Source: Bacillota bacterium
Lineage (GTDB): Bacteria > Bacillota > Clostridia > Acetivibrionales > DSM-1351
Length of the DNA stretch: 6,945 nucleotides
Direction of reading: 5' to 3'
Assembly (NCBI GenBank): GCA_023417285.1
Contig: JAEZFR010000261.1
Coordinates: 1-6,945, forward strand
Made by a program: the position numbers and the translations under genes
Shown: positions 1 to 6,600 of the stretch, piece after piece
Layout: each line of letters starts with the position of its first letter
How positions within the stretch are numbered: position 1 is the stretch's first letter
The notes under the pieces: generated by a model
Databases searched by the model: none
What the model was told of the DNA's origin: nothing
Seen by the model: the letters and a program-made list of their open reading frames with translations, nothing else

Positions 1-13
1 TTATCAAACTAAG

Positions 14-19
14 AAAGGG
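14..19 (+). promoter_or_regulatory. Ribosome binding site of dapA
   Basis: AAAGGG lies 10 bases before the ATG at position 30 and is the only purine-rich stretch in the short visible leader. It supports that ATG as the start. The upstream gene or promoter is outside the window. Confidence 0.6.
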
Positions 20-29
20 TTGAAATTAT

Positions 30-911
30 ATGACAAAACCAATCTTTACAGGCTCTGGAGTAGCAATAGTAACACCTTTTACAAATGAAGGTACAGATTA
101 TGATAAGCTTGCTCAGCTGATTGAATATCAGATCAGCGAGGGCACAGACGCCATCATTATTTGCGGTACAACAGGTGAAGCTTCAACAATGTATGATGAA
201 GAGCACAAAGCTGCAATAAAGTTTACTGTTGAGAAGGTCGCTGGCAGAGTACCTGTAATAGCTGGAACAGGCAGTAATCATACTATTCATGCGATTTCAC
301 TAAGTAAATACGCGGAATCTGTTGGTGCTGATGCTATTTTATCAGTAACGCCATACTATAACAAAACTACTCAAAGAGGTCTTTACGAACATTTTAGGCT
401 TGTTGCAGAGAGTATAAAAATTCCTGTGATACTATATAATGTTCCTTCAAGGACAAATCTCAATATTGCGCCCGATACAATTAAGGCACTTTCTGAGATA
501 GATAATATTGTTGCTGTCAAGGAGTGTAATTTATCTCAGGTTGGAGAGGTAATAAATCTTTGCGGAGATAAAATTACTGTTTACTCTGGCGAAGATGCAT
601 CTATTGTTCCTTTCCTTTCAATGGGTGCAAAAGGAGTCATTTCAGTTATGGCTAACATTATCCCAAAGGACACTCATGACATAGTTGCTAAATACCTATC
701 AGGTGATGTTGAAGGCTCTAGAAAGCTCCAGTTGAAAACACTAAATCTTGTATCAGCACTTTTCTGCGAGGTTAGCCCTATTCCAATTAAGGCTGCTATG
801 AATTTAATGGGTATGGATGTTGGAGATTGCAGGCTTCCTTTGGTTGATATGAGCCAAAAGAATTTAGAACTTCTAAAAAACGCTATGAAGCAGTACGGTT
901 TGCTCGACTAG
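30..911 (+). CDS. dapA: 4-hydroxy-tetrahydrodipicolinate synthase (DapA)
   Basis: A cytoplasmic enzyme that condenses pyruvate with L-aspartate semialdehyde, the first committed step to diaminopimelate and lysine. The 293 residues match the usual family length and form a complete TIM-barrel lyase of the DapA/N-acetylneuraminate lyase family. Visible active-site residues are GTTGE at 46-50 (Thr47/Thr48), the PYY at 108-110, YNVPSRT at 136-142 (Tyr136 and Arg141, matching E. coli Tyr133 and Arg138) and the Schiff-base Lys164 in VAVKE. The retained Arg that binds the semialdehyde carboxylate favours true DapA over other lyases of the superfamily. Residues matching the E. coli lysine-inhibition site are partly changed: His53 corresponds to Asp56 and Glu84 to His87, while His56 (His59) and Asn80 (Asn83) are kept. 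Weak lysine feedback is therefore inferred. It starts at ATG 30 behind a ribosome binding site. dapB follows after 118 bp with no convincing promoter or terminator between, so co-transcription is likely. Confidence 0.97.
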   Translation: MTKPIFTGSGVAIVTPFTNEGTDYDKLAQLIEYQISEGTDAIIICGTTGEASTMYDEEHKAAIKFTVEKVAGRVPVIAGTGSNHTIHAISLSKYAESVGADAILSVTPYYNKTTQRGLYEHFRLVAESIKIPVILYNVPSRTNLNIAPDTIKALSEIDNIVAVKECNLSQVGEVINLCGDKITVYSGEDASIVPFLSMGAKGVISVMANIIPKDTHDIVAKYLSGDVEGSRKLQLKTLNLVSALFCEVSPIPIKAAMNLMGMDVGDCRLPLVDMSQKNLELLKNAMKQYGLLD

Positions 912-915
912 AACT

Positions 916-952
916 AATAATATATTAACTCATAAATAATATATTAACTCAT
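916..952 (+). repeat. Two 18-bp direct repeats between dapA and dapB
   Basis: AATAATATATTAACTCAT occurs at 916-933 and again, identical, at 935-952, separated by one base (19-bp period). It begins five bases after the dapA stop codon. No function is evident. Replication slippage in AT-rich DNA is the simplest origin; a binding site is possible but unsupported. Confidence 0.85.
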
Positions 953-975
953 GATTAATAAAGAATCATATGGCC

Positions 976-1004
976 CAAGTTATAACCATATAAAAATTAA
1001 CTTG
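976..1004 (+). repeat. 7-bp inverted repeat in the dapA-dapB gap
   Basis: CAAGTTA at 976-982 is perfectly complementary to TAACTTG at 998-1004, with a 15-base AT-rich loop. It ends 14 bases before the dapB ribosome binding site. No T-run follows, so it is not a typical terminator. It could be a weak mRNA hairpin or an operator, or simply chance in AT-rich DNA. Confidence 0.45.
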
Positions 1005-1018
1005 AAATTATTTAAATT

Positions 1019-1028
1019 AAGGATGTGA
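1019..1028 (+). promoter_or_regulatory. Ribosome binding site deciding the dapB start
   Basis: AAGGATGTGA matches the extended Shine-Dalgarno consensus AAGGAGGTGA at nine of ten positions. It ends 7 bases before ATG 1036 but only 1 base before the in-frame TTG at 1030. This spacing favours the ATG as the dapB start. Confidence 0.65.
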
Positions 1029-1035
1029 GTTGCAA

Positions 1036-1797
1036 ATGATTAATGTTTTGTTGAGCGGCTGCAATGGAAAGATGGGGCAGGTAATCACAAGATTATCTGA
1101 AAACTACCCTCAACTTAGGATAGTTGCAGGATATGATCTGAATGATACTATAAAGAACCCCTACCCTGTTTTTTCCTCTCTAAATGATTGTGATGTAAAG
1201 GTTGATGTTATCATTGATTTTTCTCATCCAAAAGCATTTGATAATTTAACTGAGTACGCACAGGAAAAACGTATTCCTATAGTACTTTGCACAACTGGAT
1301 TACACTCTGAGCAGATTGGTTCTCTAAAAAATATTTCGAAGCGTATCCCTGTATTCTATTCTGCTAATATGTCAATTGGAGTAAACCTTTTGATTGACCT
1401 AGTAAAGAAGGCTACTAAAGTACTTGAAGGACAATTTGACATAGAAATAATTGAGAAGCATCATAATCTAAAAATTGATGCCCCAAGCGGTACAGCGTTA
1501 GCAATTGCAGATGCAATAAATGATACACTTTCAGAAAAATATGAGTATATGTATGACAGACACTCCAGAAGAAAAAAGCGCAACAAGCAGGAAATTGGTA
1601 TTCATGCTGTTCGTGGAGGAACAATTGTTGGTGATCACTCAGTAATTTTTGCTGGTACAGATGAGATTATTGAGATCAATCACACTGCTACTTCAAAAGA
1701 GATATTCGCGGTTGGAGCACTTAAAGCTGCAGCGTTCCTTGCTTCGAAGCAGCCAGCCCTATATTCAATGAAGGATTTAATAGCTGAGATTAATTAG
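1036..1797 (+). CDS. dapB: 4-hydroxy-tetrahydrodipicolinate reductase (DapB)
   Basis: A cytoplasmic NAD(P)H-dependent reductase that converts the DapA product to tetrahydrodipicolinate. From ATG 1036 it has 253 residues, typical for the family. The Rossmann motif GCNGKMG is at 8-14, with an acidic Asp35 at the end of the second strand (suggesting NADH use, an inference). CTTG is at 85-88. The family signature EKHHNLKIDAPSGTA at 140-154 carries His142 and Lys146, equivalent to E. coli His159 and Lys163. VRGG is at 192-195. The usual SR..FA.GA motif reads SKEIFAVGA, so Lys221 replaces the common Arg. An in-frame TTG at 1030 would add Met-Gln, but it sits against the ribosome binding site, and the MINVLLSG start is the family norm. 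The insert rich in Arg and Lys at 175-184 resembles clostridial DapBs as I recall them. The ACT-domain gene follows after 15 bp, clearly in one operon. Confidence 0.96.
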   Translation: MINVLLSGCNGKMGQVITRLSENYPQLRIVAGYDLNDTIKNPYPVFSSLNDCDVKVDVIIDFSHPKAFDNLTEYAQEKRIPIVLCTTGLHSEQIGSLKNISKRIPVFYSANMSIGVNLLIDLVKKATKVLEGQFDIEIIEKHHNLKIDAPSGTALAIADAINDTLSEKYEYMYDRHSRRKKRNKQEIGIHAVRGGTIVGDHSVIFAGTDEIIEINHTATSKEIFAVGALKAAAFLASKQPALYSMKDLIAEIN

Positions 1798-1799
1798 TT

Positions 1800-1805
1800 A
1801 GGAGG
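1800..1805 (+). promoter_or_regulatory. Ribosome binding site of the ACT-domain gene
   Basis: A perfect AGGAGG sits 7 bases before ATG 1813, inside the 15-bp gap after dapB. It shows that the short ACT protein is translated as a gene in its own right and is not a leftover fragment of a larger one. Confidence 0.85.
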
Positions 1806-1812
1806 ATTTTGT

Positions 1813-2283
1813 ATGGCAAATAGACCTGTTACAAACATCAGTACTGTTTACAATGTAGCCCTTGTTACGGTTGACAACCTACCAAATAATATGGCTCTGA
1901 TATCAAGTATATTTAATAAGATTGCTAAAGAAAAAATTAATATTGATATGATAAGTCAGGCTCCCCCTTACAGAGGAAGTATAAATGTATCCTTCTCTCT
2001 TCCGGCAGACGATATTGTTAAGGTAATTGCTGTACTAAACTCCTTTAAGACAGAGGTGCCTGCACTTAGAATTGAAATAGACTCTGGTAATGCAAAGATT
2101 TCTGTTTATGGTGAGGCTATGAAGAATATTCCTGGTGTTGCAGCACAGCTATTTACCATACTTGCGGTGACGGGCATTGAAGTAAAGCTGGTTACAACCT
2201 CAGAGGTTGAAATATCCTATCTGATATCAGAAAAAGATATTGATAAGGCAATCTCTGCTATAAAGAATGAATTTAAGTTATAA
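1813..2283 (+). CDS. Free-standing aspartokinase-type regulatory protein with two ACT domains
   Basis: The 156 residues are two ACT domains (about 14-82 and 94-156) and nothing else. They align by eye with the C-terminal regulatory part of aspartokinases: NIDMISQ at 43-49 matches the kinase INIDMIxQ, ISFSLP-like VSFSLPADD at 59-67 matches its ISFTVPxDD, and PGVAAQLF at 107-114 and TTSEVEISYLI at 128-138 match PGVAAKMF and STSEIKISVLI. ACT domains of this type bind lysine or threonine and pair across subunits. There is no kinase domain, no signal peptide and no membrane segment. Gene position directly after dapAB implies a role in the lysine branch. The likely role, inferred, is a separate regulatory (beta-like) subunit of an aspartokinase encoded elsewhere. 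In B. subtilis a comparable beta subunit is made from an internal start inside lysC; here it has its own gene. An alternative is an amino-acid sensor with another partner. Confidence 0.85.
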   Translation: MANRPVTNISTVYNVALVTVDNLPNNMALISSIFNKIAKEKINIDMISQAPPYRGSINVSFSLPADDIVKVIAVLNSFKTEVPALRIEIDSGNAKISVYGEAMKNIPGVAAQLFTILAVTGIEVKLVTTSEVEISYLISEKDIDKAISAIKNEFKL

Positions 2284-2298
2284 GTTTGAAGGCACAAG

Positions 2299-2340
2299 AA
2301 ATCAATGCACAACAAATCAATGCACAACAAATCAATGCAC
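2299..2340 (+). repeat. Three 15-bp tandem repeats
   Basis: AAATCAATGCACAAC is present at 2299-2313 and 2314-2328, followed by its first 12 bases at 2329-2340. GCACAAG at 2292-2298 looks like a decayed end of an earlier copy. The third copy supplies most of the left arm of the hairpin at 2333-2365, so the array probably grew by duplication of that arm. Confidence 0.92.
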
Positions 2341-2365
2341 CCTAGCATAATGCTAAGGTGCATTG
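2333..2365 (+). terminator. Hairpin terminator of the dap cluster, possibly bidirectional
   Basis: CAATGCACC (2333-2341) pairs with GGTGCATTG (2357-2365). After one C-A mismatch the stem continues with TAGCA against TGCTA and closes on a three-base loop. It is followed on the + strand by TTAT and AT-rich DNA, not a clean T-run. It lies 49 bases after the ACT gene stop and 33 bases from the end of the convergent membrane-protein gene, so it could end transcripts from both sides. Confidence 0.65.
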
Positions 2366-2398
2366 TTATAAATAAAACTTTTTATTATTTAATTGTTA

Positions 2399-3316
2399 TT
2401 ACTTCTGCTCTGCAGAGCCTTGAATAACTGTTTCTGTTTCATCTTCAATCAATGGCTTGATAAATGGCTCATCATTATCATCAGATATAGCTAACGTATC
2501 CTCAGAAACATCGGTAGTAACCTCATCCCCTGTTGCAACATATTTTCTGATAATTGGGTCGGCATAGAAACAATTCATAAGGTTGACAACACCTGGTAAC
2601 AGGAATACATATAAAATTATACCAACAATAATATTGTAGAACGCACCAAATACTACAGCAATATTAATAACCAGCATCAATATATTAGGGAAAAACTTCA
2701 AAATTGCAAAAATCAATGCATTCTTATACAAGTTCTTTGTACTCAGCTCCACCGTAACCATCATAGGATAAATAAAGAAATGCATCATTGTAAACAATAG
2801 CATTGTCATTATTACAAAACCTATAGCAGCAGCACCTATAATGCTATCTAAACTTGAATAGAAATTAATTGCAATTGTAAGTAGATATAATACGACAAAA
2901 TCTATGAGCATTACAATAATACTCTGCTTAAAGTTTTTCTTGAAATGTTCTTTGAAATCCCACCATATAAATGAATGTTCTTCTCTTGAGTAATTCCTCA
3001 ATATATAAGTAATACCCGCCTGAACTGGTCCAAAGGTAACCATTGTCATCATCATAAAGATTGCACTAATGAATAACCTAATATATAAATCTCCAAAACC
3101 ACCATCTACGTTAATTTTTTGTAAAAACATTGACGTGATAAAATAAGACATAATTATACCTGGAATATTAAAAATAGCATACATAATACTTATTTTTAAC
3201 AGATTCCAAAACTTTCTCTTTAAAACTTCAAAAAATATAAAGAATGCCGGCTTCTTAGGTGCATCCTTGTCAATACCTGGTCCTGGTTTATTGTAATTAA
3301 TACTGAATAATCCCAC
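2399..3316 (-). CDS. YesL/DUF624-family membrane protein
   Basis: A 305-residue integral membrane protein recognised as YesL/DUF624, whose molecular function is unknown. Family features seen: KPGPGIDKDAPKK at 10-22, FFEVLKRKFWNLLK at 28-41 before the first helix, GPVQAGITYILRNYSREEH at 96-114, and WWDFKEHFKKNFKQS at 118-132. By eye there are about six membrane helices, near 38-62, 78-100, 132-153, 160-186, 200-222 and 226-246. After the last helix a soluble acidic tail (about 263-298) is rich in Asp and Glu, making the protein longer than the roughly 200-220 residues usual for Bacillus YesL. The start is GTG at 3316-3314, supported by AAAGGGG seven bases upstream and by the family N-terminus. 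It is transcribed singly, convergent with the dap cluster, from the promoter at 3350-3378. In other Firmicutes the family often lies beside sugar ABC transporters, but none is visible here, so context gives no role. Confidence 0.88.
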   Translation of the reverse strand: MGLFSINYNKPGPGIDKDAPKKPAFFIFFEVLKRKFWNLLKISIMYAIFNIPGIIMSYFITSMFLQKINVDGGFGDLYIRLFISAIFMMMTMVTFGPVQAGITYILRNYSREEHSFIWWDFKEHFKKNFKQSIIVMLIDFVVLYLLTIAINFYSSLDSIIGAAAIGFVIMTMLLFTMMHFFIYPMMVTVELSTKNLYKNALIFAILKFFPNILMLVINIAVVFGAFYNIIVGIILYVFLLPGVVNLMNCFYADPIIRKYVATGDEVTTDVSEDTLAISDDNDEPFIKPLIEDETETVIQGSAEQK

Positions 3317-3323
3317 TGTTATT

Positions 3324-3330
3324 CCCCTTT
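3324..3330 (-). promoter_or_regulatory. Ribosome binding site for the GTG start of the DUF624 gene
   Basis: On the minus strand AAAGGGG precedes the GTG codon by 7 bases. It decides the non-ATG start, which also gives the expected family N-terminus. Confidence 0.75.
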
Positions 3331-3349
3331 TCTAATAGTGTCATAATGT

Positions 3350-3378
3350 ATTTTACCAATACTTAAAAGAATCTTCAA
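3350..3378 (-). promoter_or_regulatory. Sigma-A-type promoter of the DUF624 gene
   Basis: On the minus strand TTGAAG (3378-3373) is separated by exactly 17 bases from TAAAAT (3355-3350). The -10 hexamer is preceded by TGG, an extended -10 element. This predicts a transcript start near 3343 and a leader of about 27 bases ending at the GTG start. Confidence 0.65.
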
Positions 3379-3398
3379 TGTTTTTATTAAATTAAGTG

Positions 3399-3412
3399 TT
3401 TTGTTTACAAAA
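3399..3412. repeat. 14-bp palindrome upstream of the DUF624 promoter
   Basis: TTTTGT-TT-ACAAAA is a perfect 6-bp inverted repeat around two bases. It lies 20 bp upstream of the -35 box at 3378, a usual place for an activator site or an A/T-rich upstream promoter element. AT-rich palindromes also arise by chance, so a regulatory role is a guess. Confidence 0.4.
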
Positions 3413-3479
3413 AGTTCAAAATGGAATTTTTTATTGGATATATTAAGCTTTTGGATCATTATACTAAATAAAGGTATTT

Positions 3480-3517
3480 TAGGGGCGAACGAAAAATCCG
3501 TTCGCCCCTATTTTTTT
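3480..3517 (+). terminator. Strong intrinsic terminator oriented on the + strand
   Basis: A perfect 12-bp stem (3480-3491 with 3499-3510), containing GGGGCGAACG, closes on a 7-base loop and is followed directly by seven T residues at 3511-3517. On the + strand this is a textbook factor-independent terminator. On the minus strand the stem is followed by AAATACC, so it has no U-tract there. Both flanking genes are on the minus strand, so which transcript it ends is unclear. It could still mark the 3' end of the surface-protein mRNA as a stable hairpin, or be a dispersed palindromic repeat. Confidence 0.8.
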
Positions 3518-3544
3518 AGGAAAATGCTTATTAAGTACCGTTAT

Positions 3545-3563
3545 TGGCTATAAAATATAGCCA
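3545..3563. repeat. Small hairpin downstream of the surface-protein gene
   Basis: TGGCTATA and TATAGCCA form a perfect 8-bp stem with an AAA loop. It lies 51 bases after the stop codon of the surface-protein gene. No T-run follows on the minus strand; on the + strand TATTTTG follows. It may help define the 3' end of the surface-protein mRNA, but the call is weak. Confidence 0.4.
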
Positions 3564-3613
3564 TATTTTGCGACCTATGTAGCAATACTGATTTACCTAC
3601 TTCTTAACTAGCA

Positions 3614-6600
3614 TTAATTGTTTAAATATCGATAGAGGAACGTCACAATCTGCGCACGAGTACACGGTGCAATAGGGCTAAAGGTATTTTTACCAGTCCC
3701 CTGTGTTACCCCCTGCTCCACTGCCCAGAGGACTGCGCCATGGTAAAAGGCTGTATCCATCACATCTATAAATGGATTTGCTGTTATAGTAGAAGGCTTA
3801 CCCGCTGTACGCCACAGGAATGTAGCCGTCTGGCTTCTATTAACAGTCAAGTGAGGGCTAAAGGTTGTCGGACTTGTTCCCACGGTGATACCCTTTTCAG
3901 TAGCCCAAAGGACTGCCTTATAATAATAAGTATCCTTTTTAACATCTGTAAATTGGCAGCTTGTTATGCTAGGCTCAGGACTACCCATTGCTCTCCATAG
4001 GAAGGTAACAGCCTGTGCACGATCGCATATTCCATCAGGAGCAAAGGTAGTAGATGTTACACCGGTAGTTATGCCCTTTTCTTGAGCCCATATTACTGCA
4101 TCATAGTAATATGCACCCTTGGCTACATCAATAAAAGTTTTCTTCCCGCTATTCTTTGCAAAAACCGCTGATATGCTTACATTTCCATATGGCATAGTAA
4201 ATGTGAAGGTTCCATTCTGGTTATCAGTATATGATATATTTTTGCCGTTGTTATCAATAACTGATAAATTCATAAGATCATAGCCTATGTCTGGAGCAAC
4301 TGTTAAGGTTACCTTACCTCCAGGTACAGAATCTATTCTGTCTACCTTAATGTCACCATTTTGGCTGGATTTTACCATCACAGAATAGCTAGTAATTACT
4401 CCTGAACTACTACTTTCTCCTCCAGAAGTACTTATAATATCACTATAAGAGATGGCATAGGTTGAGAACTTTGAAGCGTAAACATATATCAGTCCATTTT
4501 TATTGTCTGCATAGTATTTTCCGTCTGTAAAAGGAGCAACTGGTTTAGTCAGCAGTTTAGTGAGGCTCTCTGTTGTACCTCCATGATATCGCCAGACTTT
4601 GATATCAGTCTTTCCACTAAAATCATATAAATACACAATCTCCAGTACTGTTGTGTTGGTACTGCCAATATCTGTCCCACCTTTTTTGAGCGTTATATCC
4701 AAAATTTGTGCTGTCTTTTGACTTCCCAAAGCTATCTTAATTGCGTTGTGCTCTTGATTGCTATCATCTTCCACCTTTGCAGTTACGTTCATGATAATAT
4801 TATCGTTTTCAGTTTCCGCAACGGTTTCCAAACCTCCAACTACAACAGCAGGTAGAGTTGTATTTGCCTCACCATTAACCACTAGCACACTATTTTTGGT
4901 GGCAGCAGTAGGAAGAGTTATATTACGCTCAACATCAGAACCCTCTACACTAATAAGTGTGGTCACCGTTTTGTCAGCTTTTACAGTAATTAGATTGTAT
5001 TGGCCAGGTAATATGTTTGTAAATACATAATATCCGTCTTCTCTGGTCGCCGTATTCCTAACAACAATATTACCCTGCTTTAGTATGAGGGTAGCACCAC
5101 TGATAAAACTATCGTCGCGATCTTTGACATTTCCTCTGATGATATAACGTGTTTCCTCTGTCCACATAGCGTATAAATTTACTTTCCCTGAGGCATCTGG
5201 CACAAAGCTCACATTTACTGCACCATTAGGATAGGAGGTTCCGCTGCCGTCACTCATGGTGTTCCAGCCTGTGAACTTATGACCTACTCGATATATGGCA
5301 CCAGAATTGGCCTTGAGTGTGTCAGCAACTCCAATTAAAAATATTTGGTCAGCCATTGTTCCTTCACCACCATTAGCATTAAAGTCAACGGTGTAGGTGT
5401 TTTGTTTCCATATCGCATACAAAGTGATGGTTACGTCCTTCATAGGAGTCAGGTTTTTTATTAGCACTTGATCACCATAGGTGGTTGTTGTATCATTAGA
5501 TTTCTGAGACCAGCCTGCAAAGGTGTAGCCGTCTCGAGTATATGTGTTTGGAGTTAATGCTTGTGCTAAACCATATGTATAGGTCTGATTTAGCATTGAA
5601 CCAGTTCCTCCATTGGAGTTAAAGCTTACTATGTATGAGTTTGCTTCCCACTGAGCGGTCATTGTTGCAGTTCGGCCCACTGAATCAACAGTAGAATCCT
5701 TATCCACATGTACATTTTTGTCGTCCTTCCAGCCAATAAAGCTGTGTCCAGCCTTAGTAAAAGCGTTGGCTTTGATGGCGGTTGTATCCCCAGTGGCAAA
5801 AGTTTGTGCCACCATGGTACCCATTCCTCCGTTTGATTCAAAGGTAAGAGTATACACGTCTGCCGACCATTGAGCATAGAGTGAAACGGTGCCCGTAGTA
5901 GCAAGGTTTTTAACAATGGTCATATCAGCATAAGAAACTCCCGATCCGTCAGCCATGGTATTCCATCCAACAAAAGTATATCCCTTTCGAGTAATACCTG
6001 TGTTTTGTGTCAGAGATTTCTCAATATCATATGTAAAGTTCTGATCGCTAAGTGTGCCCTCGCTGTCTGTACAATTAGCAACAAAATTAACAGTGTAGCT
6101 ATTTGCTATCCATACTGCATAGAGGGTGATAGTGTCATTTTGATCAACTGTCAAATTTATGACATTTTCCCCATTCCCGTACTCAGCGGTGCTAGCTGAA
6201 GGACTACTCGACCAGCCTACAAAGGTATAGCCGGTGTGTGTAAAGGTATTGGCAGTTAGAGCTTGTGCTGTCCCATAAGCAAAGCTTTGATTTGCTAGTG
6301 ACCCTGTACCACCGTTAGGGTTAAATCTCACGGTGTAGTTTATTGCCGTCCACTGAGCAGTAAGAGTCATGTTAGCGGTAGCCTTAATACTTTCACCGTT
6401 AAAATATGATTTGTTTGAACCATCCTTCCATCCATTGAAGGTGTAGCCTTGGCGAGTAAAGGTGTTGGCATTTAACTCCTGAGTCTCGTCTCTGTTGAAG
6501 GTCTGAGTTTCCATGGCACCACTTCCGCCACCGTTATTAAAGCTTATAGTGTAGGTCATTGGCTTCCAAAGTGCGTAAAGGTTTGTATTTTCAGTGATGC

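Noticed and set aside
1..29. End of an upstream gene or a lysine riboswitch before dapA
   Set aside because: Only 29 bases precede dapA. They show a ribosome binding site and nothing else that can be supported.
951..969. ATGATT/AATCAT inverted repeat as a dapA terminator
   Set aside because: The stem is only six AT-rich base pairs and no T-run follows.
958..994. A separate promoter for dapB at TATAAC (981-986) or TATAAA (989-994)
   Set aside because: No sequence resembling TTGACA lies at 16-18 bases upstream of either hexamer; such AT-rich hexamers are expected by chance here.
1415..1624. Minus-strand frame of 69 codons opposite dapB
   Set aside because: It is antisense to the conserved DapB signature region and has no recognisable domain or ribosome binding site.
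3740..6199. Open frames on the + strand inside the surface-protein gene (3740-4000, 4758-5030, 6005-6199) and a minus-strand frame at 5659-5916
   Set aside because: All lie wholly within the well-supported surface-protein frame, show no family motifs, and are typical by-products of repetitive coding DNA.
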